Assembly: GCA_003008705.1 (NCBI GenBank) | Contig: PDUO01000011.1 | Coordinates: 487,956-551,955 of the forward strand | Origin: Pezicula radicicola | Lineage: Eukaryota > Ascomycota > Leotiomycetes > Helotiales > Dermateaceae | Length of the DNA stretch: 64,000 nt | Direction of reading: 5' to 3' | Shown: piece after piece, positions 1-12,900 of the stretch | Numbering within the stretch: position 1 is the first letter of the stretch | How the letters are laid out: each line of letters opens with the position of its first letter | Program-made: the position numbers and the translations under genes | The notes under the pieces: model-generated | What the model saw: only the letters and a program-made list of their open reading frames with translations | The model's database searches: none | Told to the model about the DNA's origin: nothing

Positions 1-258
1 ATCTGCCGTATAAAAACGAAGCTGCTCTCCCATTTGTGCTCTTCCGCTACTAAATTGAGCGAACTAAATAAGTGAGTTACTCAGATTAAGCAGGCTACCT
101 AGATTAGATAAGTTACTCAGATGAGTGGGTTCAAGTTATTCTTTGAACGTAGAGTATAAGCTACAGTCTCATAGTCTCCTTGTAAACGTGACTGAGTGGC
201 TGTATTGTACGAAGCATTTCACAGTTTCTGTAAGACTATAGGATGAGTAAGCCAACTC
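1..258. repeat. Non-coding edge with decayed MITE-like sequence
   Basis: No coding sequence is visible here. Positions 94-121 match, with a few differences, the reverse complement of the interior of the MITE at 19569-19741 (its bases about 19634-19662), and an AGTTACTCAGAT motif occurs twice (about 76-87 and 111-122). No clear terminal inverted repeats were found, so this is at most a decayed or partial copy of that family. The 3' end of the sugar transporter gene lies immediately to the right. Confidence 0.35.
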
Positions 259-2126
259 CTAAACCTCAGCAGCCTTCTCATCAACCCTCATAGCCACCTT
301 ATTACCCTCTCCATTAACAGGAGACACCCCCTCAATAACATGAACCCTCTTCCCATCAAAATCCCCATCATCAATAGCCCTAATCTCAGCCCCAATCCCC
401 TCAGTAATATATTTCCCAAACCGCCAAACACCAACCTTCTTCTGAAACAACTCGTCAAGTTCCTCTAAACTCCTCCCTTTCAATTCCGGCAAGTAGAAAA
501 TTACAAATAGTAAAGATAAGAATGAGAATCCGCCGTATACGAATCCTACTTTTCCTTGTAGATTTCCGTAACCTAAGTTTTGCATGTAGGGATTTATATA
601 GGTTACTGCTAGTCCGAATCCGAATCCGAAAAATGTTGCTAATGTTAGGGTTTTTTCTCGGAGTTGGAGTGTTCCTACTTCTGCTGAGGTGATCCATACA
701 CTATGCAGATATCCAAGTTAGTTATATCCTTCATGTTTAGTGAGAAAAAATACGAGTTTTCTTACCAAGAACCCCAAGCAAAAGCCTGAACTGCTAACCA
801 TATAAAAAGAGCAGCTAAAGCACCATTCTGCTGAGCTGAAGTCTTTGCTCCGTCAACGCCTGCTAATCCACCAACAGCTAACATCATAGCCGTTTGTATC
901 AAAGCTCCGAAACCCATTAGAGATCTTCGACCGAATTTGTCGGCGATGTAGAAAGCTGCGCCTGCGGATGCTAGGTTTACGAGGTAGAGATACATTCCAA
1001 TTGCGTAGGTGTTCTGGACTCCGATTGATTCGAGGAATACGTAGATATAGTTTAGAATGAAGGAGGCTCCTTGAAGTTGTTGGAATGATTGGACGCCTAT
1101 TGCTATGAATGTTCTGCGGCGGTTTGTACCCCTGAATATAATTGTTAGTACAGGAGAAAGGATGGAAATGGTATAGTCACATACCGGAAACAGTCAAGAT
1201 ACGAAGCAGCGAAATGATCTTGCTCTTGTTCTTGAATAGCAACTTGCATAAGTCTTACCTCCTCCAATACCAATTCACGAGGTGTGTTGCTTCTAAGCCA
1301 GACAAGGACTTCAGTAGCCTCATCCACACGTCCGTTCTTGAGTAACCATCTAGGTGAGTCTGGTAAGAAAAATGCGCCAACGAATAGGACTGCAGGTATT
1401 GCGAATTGAATGACGATGATGGTTCTGTAAGACCATTGATCCGTTCGGTGTTGACAGGCGTAATTGACGATGGTAGAGAGAAGAGCACCGAAAAGTTGCC
1501 AGAATTGATAGAAGTTGATTGCTGCTCCTCGGATTGCCGGTGGTGCACATTCTGTCTGATATAATGGAACAACACTATTAAGTTGAAAGTGGTAAGTTAC
1601 TGAGATCTGAGGGTTAGTTTGGGAGTAGGTAACTCACTTGCAAATAATACCCATAGAGAGAGAATTGATGATTCTTCCAACTAAGATTTGCCAATAAGAA
1701 TGCTGTGCCGTAGCTTGGATAAAAATTCCCACAACTCCAATGACTGCAAGAACAATGAATGAGTTTTTGCGTCCGAGACGCTTACCCATGGGAGCTGCGA
1801 TTATACATCCAATTGCAACACCAGCTGTTGGTGTACCAGAGCCAACAGATTGCCATGTCGTTGGTATAGCCCACGAATTCGTAAGAGGATCAAGTCGACC
1901 AAAGGCTTTTTGAAATTGGGTCATTCCCAAAAGACCGCCCCAATAAGCATTATCAATACCAAAGCTCATACCACCAAGCTTAATTCAACCAACACCCTTA
2001 GCGAACCATCTTTTGACAATCATTGGCAGGGAAATTACTTACCGAAGAAAATATGCTGACAAGTAGCAAATGAAATGTCATTTCCTTGACTAAGGGAGTA
2101 TTCCTGAAGGACTTCATGATTCCCAT
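259..2126 (-). CDS. MFS sugar transporter (sugar porter family)
   Basis: A proton-coupled hexose or disaccharide transporter of the plasma membrane is the likely product. I read five exons: 2126-2043, 1978-1638, 1574-1185, 1131-766 and 700-259, giving 540 residues, the usual size for fungal sugar porters. Family motifs appear in order: FGIDNAYWGGLLG in TM1, GKRLGRKNS in the loop 2-3 region, a C-A-P-P-A-I-R-G segment, DSPRWLLKNGR before the central loop, the QQLQG sugar-binding motif in TM7, and PELKGRSLEELDELF after TM12. The start at 2126 was chosen because this short exon joins in frame, phase 0, to the TM1 exon; an in-frame ATG nine bases on (2117) is possible. The substrate cannot be told from the sequence. 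Family assignment is firm; the first exon is slightly less certain. Confidence 0.92.
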
Positions 2127-3638
2127 CTTGGTCGCTTACTACTAAACCAAAGTTCCTAAACCATTTGTGTGTAGATTTACTAAGAAAGAAAAAAAAGTGA
2201 CCTGATCCCATCCGGAGACCTTCTAGATGTACCTTACCTATGTACACCCCGTTTTAGTTATCACTGATAGATAGTTGATAGATAGTCAAATGAATGGCTT
2301 GTCGAAAGATAAAGAGACGGACTTCCGAAGAGATAATGAAATGCAGAAATGGGGCTGCGAATGATATTCATCTTATGGCCAGAATAACTGGCATAAAAAC
2401 CTCTTATGGCCTATCTCCATACTATCGACTTCGCGTCTTCTATTTATTTGAGCGCGGCGGCATTAGGATGCCTTGCGCCGCGATCTGTTAGGTGTAAATA
2501 ACGGTGAAATACACGTTTGCTCTCTTGAGCGTGGCGTTAGCGAGGTTCATCCCATTCCATTCTACTCGGATTTGGGAAGTGAAGAACGAGTCAGCTTGAA
2601 TAAACCGCTTTCGTTTGGTCAAACTCCGCAACTAAATTATTGTTGTTGAAGGTGGCCTGTGAGAAGAGGCAAAGCTACAATGCCTAATCAAGTCTAGCAC
2701 GGATAGCTAGCGTGTGTCGTCCCCCCTTTTCAGGATGGTAATAAGCGAGGTGCGTCTTCTCGCCTCGAGCTAACTTTGAGCCAACTCATGACACAAGTTT
2801 GGAGCTCCCATATACTTCCTAGGAATTGTATAGAGTACGATGTTGTGTGAAAGCGTGCTAATGGACAGCCTGTTGGGACTTCCGTCTTCAAGTTCCTGCC
2901 TGTAGGCTTCCTTATGGTCCAGGACGCCTCAGAGAGTTACCAATGTTCCTGACGTCCTGAATTATTTTTGGTTCTTTGCGAAGCACTCAGCTTAGGGCTA
3001 AGAACCCTGGACCGGAGAGTGTGACTAAACCTCCTGTTAAAGGATGCAATAGCTTATCGATGTCACCACGTGATATATGGCAAGACTTGTTGACATCCTG
3101 TTTGATTAAAACCCAAGAAATCGTCGTCATAATTTCTCTTTATGTTCCAAATCATATGCCAAACATAGTAATAATGCATACGGAGTGACGCTTCAATAAT
3201 GTTGATCACGTGTATCAATCCACACAACGGACTTTCTTCATTTCCATGGTTCTTCTGCAGAGGAGCATCCTCCAAGACGGATCAGACGGCTGCAAGAGTC
3301 TCGGCGATTTTGCAGATATGCAACAAAATATTCAGGATCAATTGCAAGGGGGGAAAGAAGCAGAAATCCGGTACTAAATAATGTTGCATTGGTGCTCTCA
3401 AGTTGAGGAACCTAATGACATCACGAAAATCGGCTCTTGGCTATGATCTGGACCAAAAGAGGCCGATTCCAGATCCAATCCCAAACCATCTTTCCTTTTG
3501 TGGCAGATTAGCACATGATTGAGGTGTCAGAACCATTGGTTAATAGTCTGGTATATGTCCCTTAATATATGAACCTCTCCTCTCTCATGATTCCGAAATT
3601 GTAATCAAGACATCCCATTCAGCACTCTTGAACTTGGT
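2127..3638. other. Intergenic, no gene seen
   Basis: About 1.5 kb between the transporter start and the MAPEG gene stop. Only short open frames without family motifs or a convincing exon structure are present. It should contain the transporter's promoter, but I recognise no specific site. Confidence 0.6.
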
Positions 3639-4113
3639 TTAGAGTCTTGAGCCAGCCATCTTGATAAGTGCTAAACAGGAGATATTTCCACACCACCAAA
3701 GAACGGATCTACTCCACGAATAAATCTGTTTCTCAATCGAGATATAAGCAACAACATATGCCATTCTCGAGAGTGTGTATGAAGCAGCAAGGCCATTGAT
3801 TGTCCCATATGGCACACCAGAATGGAGAGCGAAAAGCTATATCAAGTCAGCCATCTTCCTGTCCAGAACCACAGTAGAATAGAACACTTACCACAGCTCC
3901 AAAGAATAGCGGGAAATTCTCAACGGCGTTTGCATGTGCTGCTTCCCACCTCTTAATCATATTCAATGTTGAACGGCTAATTTCACCCTTCTCTACAAGC
4001 CTATCCCCATATTTAACCACATCTTCACGGGGACAGACATTGTGGTCGAATCCAAGCATTACTTTGATAACACGGGTACTGAGTAGCGCATAAGAGACGA
4101 GGAAATTGGCCAT
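3639..4113 (-). CDS. MAPEG-family membrane protein
   Basis: A small integral membrane protein of the MAPEG family (membrane-associated proteins in eicosanoid and glutathione metabolism), whose members include microsomal glutathione transferases. Exon 1 is 4113-3892 and exon 2 is 3836-3639, split by a 55-nt intron with a GTAAGTG donor; the product is 139 residues, close to the usual ~150. The diagnostic stretch is RWEAAHANAVENFPLFFGAV at the end of exon 1, which carries the E-x-x-x-N-x-x-E-x-x-P core of the family. Exon 2 supplies two further hydrophobic helices. Glutathione-transferase activity is not proven; many fungal MAPEG proteins have unknown substrates. Confidence 0.85.
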
Positions 4114-5734
4114 TATAAAATCTGCGGCATAGCTTGGGGGTGGTGTTGGAGAGGAGGAGAGGCCAAAGATCTGGAGAATGGAGTGTGAAGACCTGACAAG
4201 GGTGTTAAAGTGGTTCTTCTAAAGGAATATAAGGGGCTTACATTTTTGAGGATCTACTGTTACAGTGTAAACCCTTTTCATAGAAGTATCTAAGGTATTT
4301 CGGTACTGAACACCTTCAGCAATGGCAGGCTTCTATTGTGATTTTAATAAGGCCCGGGCCTTTGTTGCCTAGTTTAAACTCTGATACAACCTCGGTACGA
4401 CGTCGGGGAGGCCTGTACTGTATGGAATTTGGGGTCTCAATCGCAAGTATATCAGCTTTGCGAATAAGTAGGGATGTCTTGTAATGTGCCCTACGAAGCC
4501 AACTACTTAGTTTTTATTGAAGTTGTGTGAAAAAGTGATTACTTACCTATCTCAGGTACCAAGTACTATATAAGCGGAAAACGACTCAAAATACTTTACA
4601 TGTTGATTTACGGCTACAAAGCTGTAGTTTGATGAAATATCCGCAGTCAAACTGCCCGAAATTGCCTTTGTACTGAGAGCAACGAGCTATCTGGGCATCA
4701 GCTCTTGAACTCTTCACTTTATCTTCGCATAGATGCAGTTTAGTTCAGCTCATGCTTACCTTACCTTACCCCCCACCTTCTCTCGCTTGTAGCTAAAAGC
4801 CGTTCGTTTAATAAGCTCTGAAGCAAGCCACAACCGCTCACAAAAGACAAGTTGCCAAAAAAGACCAAAAAGCCAGAGAGATCTCGAGACAATACCGAGA
4901 ACAATCTTGCTAGAGAAAAAAGGCAAAAAAGTATGAAGTCCCTCAGGGGAGAGTCGAACCCTATAGAAAATTTGTTAGAACAAATTCCTGAGATTATGAC
5001 TTCAATTGAACGTACCCCGACATTCCGGTTAACTGAATCATTTACAGCCGGACGCCATAAACCAACTAGACGACCGAGGGGTGGATGTTTTGTTACAGAA
5101 GGCCATATTTAGATTCATATATGCCCACATGTGAGATCCCTAGCCCTAGGTGTCGCTTGAGCTCAGCGTTGGAGTGCATCGGACTGCAAACCTTCTGAGT
5201 AATTCCTTAGATATACAATTCTGAAAATATATAAGAAGCAATAAATTGTACCCTATTTCGAAGAGAAACCCTATCTATTCCTTTTTAATGTTAGAGAAAA
5301 ATCAATATTAAAAGCTGGTGCTGCTTCCCAGAATCCCAAGCTCCTAGTGTTCATGTCTCCATTTCACCAGTCACTAGTTGAGAACATCCATTCTCAATGC
5401 TGTGTAAACAGTTATAACGAGGGACCAAGTACTAAATTCGGAGATAACTGAATTATTTTTGAATTATATTGAAAGTATCAAAAAAGCCATCCTCCGTACC
5501 GCTTAGACAGGGAGATTCGTCGCTTGGGGCTGTGGTGCGGTGCTTTCTGGGATCATCGCAAGGCTGCCGCCTATCGATAAAGAGCTTGGTGGCTGGCTGC
5601 CCGGGAAACCAGATACGACGACAACTGTCAAGCGCTTGACTTCTTCACTCTGTGTGGTGGTACAGCGTTGAAGCAATGAACTGATAAAGACCCAGCCAAC
5701 ATCTAGCTAATGCTAGAACTTCAACTTCCGCATC
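4114..5734. other. Intergenic, no supported gene
   Basis: A 1.6-kb gap between the MAPEG start and the GRF protein start; the two genes diverge. One 86-codon stretch at 4852-5112 is open, but it begins at TTG and is lysine/arginine-rich without a recognisable domain. I do not call it a gene. Confidence 0.5.
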
Positions 5735-6786
5735 ATGTTTACTACACCCCGCAAAGATGGAGCTTCTAGCACCGTCGAGAGTCCGCATAAAGTGATCCCC
5801 TTGAGAGGCTATTTCGTGGACGGAATATGGCACTGTTAGTCGCGCACTATGCGTCATAAGCCTTTAGCTAACTTGGAACAATAGGCAATTGTAGTCCACG
5901 ACTGCCCGCGGTATTCTTTAAAGTCAAAAAGGAGGGAAAGAACAAAGGACGAGGATTCTGGACCTGCCAGCAACCGAAGGATTCCGACTATGGCTGCGAT
6001 TTCTTCTTGTGGGAAGAGGACGCAATTAAGAGGGAGATGAGGACGGTCATGAGCAACTCTCGGTCGGAACCAGCATCTGCGACGAAGAATAATAACCCGC
6101 GACCGAAGGCCAACAATGGTCAGCCTATGGCTAGAACGAATTCTGGAGATGATGAGTTTGGAGCTTGGCCTCTTCCTCAACAGGATGAGGATGAGGTTAT
6201 CTTCGTCGCAGAGAAAAAGACGACTCCGTATCCAGAAACCCCTCGGAAATCAATAAAGACCTCTGCATTTGCGACACCAGGAACGAAGAGAAAACGCGAC
6301 GAAGAAGACAGTTTACCAACGCCTGCGACCAATAACCATATGGGAAAATCTGGCGGCGATATATTCACTACGCCTGCGACGAATAGGAAGGGCGGGCTGT
6401 TCAGTGGGATTGAACGACGTAGCTTTGCAAGCCCTTCTATCACTCCAACGCCAGGCCGTTTCCGAGATACATCAAAGGAATCTAGCACTCCAGCAGCAGA
6501 TGAGTTCGAGATCACGGAAGAAGTCATGGACCTATTGAGAGATGAGTTCATCAGCGAGGAGACAAGTTCTGCCGTGCGCCTCGTCCTCAACAGATTCTCT
6601 ATGAAAGCCTCTGGGATTGCGAAAGGTCGTGAGATCACTCGGGTCGCTTTGAAACAAAAGGATACGAAGATTGCCGAACTTCAGCAACGTATCAGTGCCT
6701 TGGAAAACGAGCGGGAGATGAACAAAGCTCTTATTAAACGTTCCAAGAATGACATCCGCCTATATACGGTCACGGCTGACTCTTGA
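5735..6786 (+). CDS. GRF-type zinc finger protein
   Basis: Exon 1 is 5735-5834 and exon 2 is 5885-6786, giving 333 residues. The intron (donor GTTAGT, acceptor AATAG) splits the first zinc-finger cysteine codon. The spliced N-terminus reads IWHCNCSPRLPAVFFKVKKE, then GRGFWTC and GCDFFLW. These are the cysteine, aromatic and G-R-[FW] positions of a GRF zinc finger (about residues 31-82), which in APE2, TOP3A and NEIL3 binds single-stranded nucleic acid. The middle is a low-complexity Ser/Thr/Pro region with repeated TPATN motifs. The C-terminus (about residues 285-315) is a predicted coiled coil. A role in DNA repair or chromatin is inferred from the family only. Without the first exon the zinc finger would be lost, which supports this model. 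Confidence 0.88.
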
Positions 6787-7945
6787 CGGTAGAATTGAGA
6801 GGGACTCTGTCTGAATTCTACTTCCGGGACTTTTCTATCTTTCCTATGGGAGGATCCATATCCACTGATTACTGACCAGATCACGTTTCCTTCTATCTTC
6901 TCCTCTGGATGGACTGGATTAATATTGTAGGAAAGCATTCTTATCTACGCGGACCTCATGTTTGGGTTGAATACCGGAAGTATACAGGCCATTCGTGTTT
7001 GTCGGTGGGCTCTTTTGAGCAGCTGATGACGGAAGCAAGGCTTCACATAGCCGCTAGAACCCAAATGAGTGCGAGGGATGAAGAAGGATGTGGTGGGTAG
7101 AAATTGCGCACGTCGAGGTGTAGCAAGTAAGCACAGCGACCAGAGGTAGTAGCCGTGCCACTTCCAGAGAGGATACCCATCGTATTTTTTGGGACATGAT
7201 CGCAGGAAGATACCGTCGTAGGAATGACGGCACGAATTATGAAGAAATGAAAACAACTTACATCACCCTTTCTCCCATGTCCTTGAATTCGAGCGCTTTT
7301 TCTTTCGGGATGTCGTCAATTTTCTCCATCAAGTTGAGGGGGGTGCAATTTGAAGCTTAAAAATGCCAAGTGTGAAGACTGCCAAGATACTCATTATCAA
7401 ACAACGATATATTGGCTCCTTTGAGAAACTGCTTAGTATCCAGTCGATACAGTATACCGATATTAGCCCTCAGCGCTTGTACCCACATATTTTTACTACT
7501 AAATAATCTGCTAAGCAACCTCTTTCGCCGCTTCTTCTTACAATATACGAAGTATGCTCTACTTCAAACAATCATAAGGATCTTAAATCAAACAAGCTAG
7601 ATCTGAATGGCGTGTTTCTTAAACCCGTATTACGTTCCGAGTCTTCGAACTTCTATTTGACCCGAGAGAGACTGCTGGAGAGTAGAGCCAAGAGCAAAAC
7701 CAAGTGTTCTAGAAAGTGATGAGGATTCCGGCGTTACGCCATCATGATATTTCTTTGGAATAATTCTTCCGTGAATTTACTTCGAACGAGTATAAAATCT
7801 AGCAAAAATCAAGTTTGGAAGTGCTATTCCTTGATACTCACTTTCATTCATTCACTCACTCATTCTTCATTATATTCTCTAAAAGACGTGCATGCATATC
7901 TTATTCATTCATTTATAAGAGAACGCTTCTTCTTTTCATCACAAG
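6787..7945. other. Intergenic, no confident gene
   Basis: About 1.16 kb between the GRF gene and the metalloprotease gene. On the minus strand a 22-codon ATG frame at 7329-7262 ends at a good GTAAGTT donor, but I could not find a downstream exon giving a recognisable protein. The rest looks non-coding and should include the metalloprotease promoter near 7700-7945. Confidence 0.45.
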
Positions 7946-9094
7946 ATGAAGTTGCTTTCACCTCTCCTTCTCGCTACCCTCAGCACTTCTGTTTCAGCAA
8001 CTATCAAGGAACGACAAACGACATGGAATCCACCTTCTGACCTCGTCAAGCCTCTTGAGGATGTATGGACTCATACATTGTCTACTTTTAGCGGCGGGGA
8101 TTACTTGTCATTCAAGAATTCAGGATATGATCAGATTATTGCTGGGAATGGGTATGTAACATAATAAATACTCTTACTCGAGGAGTGGTTGCGGAGTTTA
8201 GCCAAACTAGGTACATCAACAAGGGCAAAGACATGTGCCTATGAAGGTTTTCAAGAATGGAAATTACTTGTGCTGCTTATACTCTTCATATCGAGAAACT
8301 TATCATAGTAACATTCATAAGCTGATATCCTGATAGAAACCTCAACTACTGTATCCGCTGGGATGACGACACAACAGTAACAGAAGCCCAAAGAACCGCA
8401 ATCGCAAAATCACTCCAAACAAACGTCAAACTCTGGACCGATCAACTAACCGGATTCATGGGCTGGCCATACGAAAACGTAACAGTAAACGTAGTAGGAT
8501 GGGCCACGAAATCCAGTTCCACACTCTTGGGTTCAACAACAGGACTCGATGTCTACACTTCAACGTCAGATGGTAATGGAATTCCAGAATGTGATCCTCG
8601 ATGTGGACGTTTCTATCATCAAGATGGAGATTATAGTTCTTGTCCTGGAGGAGTCGAAAGACATTATGATGTAAGCCTTTGGCTTACGAAGGGTTGGATG
8701 GAAGGTGGTGCTGGCGGTGATTGGGGACAGAGGATGGCTACTAGTGAGTATATGGATAATATGGATGATCAACCTGAGTATTTTTTACATGAGTTTGTAA
8801 GTCTTCTCATCACCCATCGTCAAATAGACTTACGTCAAATGATCTTTATCTTGAAATACTGATGACTTATAGGGTCATACAATGGCGCTTCTTGATTTCT
8901 ACGATTGGATGCCAACGGGTCAGAATGTTGGAGAGAATTTCATCATGAATGGATATGCTCCAACAGGAACCAAGATTACTGATTTCGACATTTGGATGAT
9001 GCGGGATTGGTGGAGACATTTGAGTACTACCCGTTATGGACTCAGTTCTTCTACTAAGAAGTTGAAGTCGCGCGGATTGGGTGAGTTTGAGTGA
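7946..9094 (+). CDS. Secreted HEFGH metalloprotease-like protein
   Basis: Three exons, 7946-8151, 8337-8796 and 8873-9094, give 295 residues. The first ~18 residues (MKLLSPLLLATLSTSVSA) form a signal peptide, so the product should be secreted. Residues 220-224 read HEFGH followed by TMALLDFYDW. This is an HExxH zinc-protease signature, and the second intron falls between its F and G codons. Several cysteines and potential N-glycosylation sites fit an extracellular protein. I do not recognise the exact peptidase family, and the third zinc ligand cannot be assigned by eye. Extracellular proteolysis is therefore an inference from the HExxH motif plus secretion. The 185-nt first intron is long for this window. 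Confidence 0.82.
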
Positions 9095-9931
9095 GGTTAG
9101 GTAGGAAGCTCTAATTTGTACATACTTACGATTCTTGACGAGACAGCGTCTCTGTATTATTAAAAAGAGAAACTTCTACAGGGGTCTAGCATAACTCAGA
9201 GAGCTTAGATGTATACGATTCTGTATTTAGTTGAGTACCGAAATAAATCGGACTAGGAGCCTTGTTTAGATCAAAATTCCTGATAATCAGGCTCAATTGG
9301 TAGTGTAGAACACTGCTTCGAGCTATCACGGCATAATTCCATGAATCTTGCGCCCTTTCAAACAAATGTTAGTGGCTACACATATACTTACATACACAGA
9401 CACAATGTCTATCATCGTCTAATATTATGTTGCGCACCTATAAGCGCGGAGGCAATGCAACCGAATATGAGCAAGGCTGGATAACCTCTGTGGAAAGTAG
9501 GGAGAAACTATGCATTATATGATACATTTTGAATTTGGAGAGAGAAACGTGACAATAAACAAAATGAGGGGGCGATATCCTCAACCTTTCTACCCATTTT
9601 TGTAATTCAACCGAATACTCCGCCCGTCCTGAATTCTTCGAACAATACTCGAAGAAGAGCCCAGCCGCCGGAAAGAACCACGCCATCCAAAACGAGAAAC
9701 AAGAGAGAAGTGTACAAGTTGATAAAATATTTCAGAAGGCCGTCGCCACCACCACCCATATAAACAAACATACACCGATGTATTTCTACAAACAAGGGAA
9801 TTGGAGAATAATTATAAGATATGATGGGCTAGCCATCAAATCATGACTAGAAGCGAACAGCTTCGATCTTTTAAAAAAAGGTTAATACATAAAAAGAAAG
9901 CCTTCCAGAGGAACTGCTGTTTTCCATTCCT
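9095..9931. other. Intergenic between convergent genes
   Basis: 837 bp between the convergent stops of the metalloprotease gene and the F-box gene. It probably holds both 3' UTRs; no reading frame with recognisable features is present. Confidence 0.6.
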
Positions 9932-12900
9932 CTACTCATACCTCACTTGACGTGTCGGTGGAGGGGGGGCTGGGTGTCGCGGATCATACTCCTCGTAATA
10001 TGCGGGATCTGATCGCGACATTGGAGCAGCCCTACGCGATTCGTAGACTGGCTGTCGGCCATAAACCTCGTCCTCATACGTTGCCCTATCTATGTAGATG
10101 GGTTCAGGTTCTCGTCGAACTGGCCTCCGTATCATGTAGTCACCATCTGGGTCAGAAACCTGCACGTACTCAAATGCTTCTGCATATTGGGGTGCAGGTT
10201 GACGCTGTCGAGGCTCATCAGCATACACGCGATAGTATTCCTGACGAGGAGCTCTCTCATAAGCGATCTCTTCTGGTGGACCTGGAGGGGATCTGCGGTA
10301 GACTGGCTCTTGTTGCAAAGAATGAGGAACTGGACTGCGGTCTCGGTATTGCCCAGGTGGTGCACCCATCTTAACGTATACTGGCGACCTCGAACGCGCG
10401 CGATCGTTCTCCAGTCGAACACTCTCATACCGAGCATATCTGCTTGGTGTACGGTGCATGCCTTGGCTACTCTGCCTATCTTCGCGATATACCACATTGT
10501 TCAATTTGAATCGGCGATCAACCAACTCAGGAGAGCGCTCCCGAGGAAGTGCTTGAGTCGGAAGAGCTTCCCCGTAAGGATCTTCGTAAGATCGAATTTG
10601 TCTTGCCTGTGGAGGAGCAGGTCGTTCATGCAAAACATACCCATCATTGACTTGGCTCACAGGACGTCCAGCCATGAACCTTCCGTCGTCTTCAAAGCCT
10701 TCGCGCAAACGCCGCTGTGAATCTGGCGTTTGCTGGTAGACTCGTCGGACCCCATGCTCAGCCTCCCACTGGCTTCTCCGTTCGTCCTCACGGCGACGAT
10801 CAATCTCCTGAGGTCTCTTTTGATCATCTTGAAGATTATTGGGAAGAAAATCGTTGAGAAAACGTTCTGCGGCTCTGTCTGCTTCATCGCCAAGTTGCAC
10901 ATCATCAGCTGCTGGTCGGGACCCAGGCTCAGCAGGCAATTCTCCATCTTCGGAGCCGGCATCTGGAGGTTCCTTTTTAATCTTTGTCGCACGCGCCAGT
11001 TCAGTGATGACCTCAGTGATGGGCTTGTGTCGAGGCGCGGATGGTTCCACGTTCTGTAGCTGGACATCTCTAGACGCAAAAGAAAGTTTTTGTTGCTCGG
11101 CAATACGAGCCATAGCTGTCGGTAGATCTTCAGCATTGGGCCTATACGGCTGGGCGTTTGTCTGCCTGTAGTCTACATTGGAGAGGGCAGGCTCAGCAGG
11201 ATCATAACTTGTACGGCCACGATGTTCCACGGGGTCCACAGCTCGATAGCGGGCAGCTCTGTCGGTGTACAGAGGAGCCTCCTCTCGAACAACGTAACGT
11301 TCACGGTCGTCGACCGTCCTCACTTGGACAGGAACGGCGCCTTGCTCGACGTAATGACGACTCAGTGGATCTTCGTATATGGGTTGGCGGTTTTCTAGGC
11401 TCCTCCGCGCTACGGTGCCTCGAGCCGATCGTTCTTCATGGTAACCCTGTTTATCGGGGGAATTTTGGTAGCTGTTGCTCTCGATATCCGACGGCCTAGT
11501 ATTACCGGTGCTCTTGTAGTACTTGTCATGGTTGTCTTGAGATGGGGGCGGATCATATGTACCACGCATGGTGTTTGGTTCGTAAGCTGGTACAGGCTCT
11601 GGGTACTCTTCTTCATTTACATTGGGTTCCGGCTTCGCAACGATCTGTGGCAATGCTTCCGCAAAAAGGCTCAGCTTTGAGTCGTCCATTCCAGGAGCGC
11701 GAGCTACTGCAGACAACTTTGCTGTGTCGGGTAGCTCTACCATGTCCTGAGTCCAATCAGGAATATGGCCAAGGCCGTTTTCGGCTACGGCGACTTCATG
11801 GACAGAATGAAAGTGGTTGACGAGTTGGGGGAGAGAAAAATGCTTCTTTTGCTGCCCTGCAGAACCAGCCATACCAAGAACGCATGCTCTGCACAGCAAG
11901 CCGTTGACATTCCTAACCTGGCGCATGTCTTTGTTGTTATTAAGGCCGTCGCTGATCATTGAAAGAGGAGGATCATTCTGATACTTTGCCCTTGATTTTT
12001 TCAAAATATGGTAAATGATGGTATATACTTTCACACTTCCTGGGACTTCCTTTACTCCATTGAGGGCTTTCCAAACGTCACGGGCAGCAGCTGCAACATC
12101 GAGAAGTTGAGACTTATACTCCGCGGTTTGCGGAGGTCGCGTGGAGTTTGATGCTTGTTGAGGTTTAGCATTTTGGAAGACTGGGGGCTGATGGTAACCA
12201 GGGCCATATCCGTTCCCTTGTGGATAATATGCAGGTTGCTGTCCAACAGTATCCGGGACTGAGGCAGGATAAGCCTGACCAGGGTGTGGTGATTCATAAT
12301 TTCCTTGTGGTGGCACAGGGTAATGTGCTGCATAGGCCTGTTGAGAATAATCCTGTGGACCTTGGCTATACCCATGGACATTGTTATGCGGTGGTGGAGC
12401 GGAGTACTGCATCTCTGGATAACTTTGGGAGGGATCTATGTAAGACTGCTGTGGTGGGGGCGGCGCAAAAGGCCCATTCTGATGACCTGTGTATTGATCC
12501 CCATATTGCGGATGACCATAGTACGGAGCTGGGCTTTCCTGATATGCATGTGGATTTTGAGGCTGCATAGGCGCAGAGACAGGACCTGGCTGATGATACC
12601 CGTTATACCCATAAGTCTGCTGCATTGTTTGGCCATATGGGTCGCTGGCACTTGGAGCAGCATTGTAATAAGAGTGACTAGCAGCATTGGGATCCGGTTT
12701 GAAAGGAGGGTATTCTGGCCACTCGGATTTCCAATGGACAACAACGCTACCAAGACTGAGGGCAGTGGTATGTTTGGCTGCAAAATGCTGGATAACACCT
12801 TCAAAGCCATAATACTTGAAATTACCATCGCAATCATTGCAAAGAAAAAGTTCCTTACGATATTGTTCCGTGATAGGCTTGATCTTGGTATCGAAAACCC

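Noticed and set aside
2035..2247. 70-codon minus-strand ORF overlapping the transporter's first exon
   Set aside because: The correct reading is a different frame (start 2126), which joins in phase to the TM1 exon.
4852..5112. 86-codon basic open frame
   Set aside because: Begins at TTG, has no motif, and no exon structure or homology could be seen.
7262..7329. Minus-strand 22-codon ATG exon with GTAAGT donor, perhaps a small two-exon gene
   Set aside because: No downstream exon gave a recognisable or clearly coding continuation.
9285..9350. GGCTCAATTGGTAGTGTAGA, resembling a tRNA D-arm
   Set aside because: No matching T-arm or acceptor pairing was found downstream.
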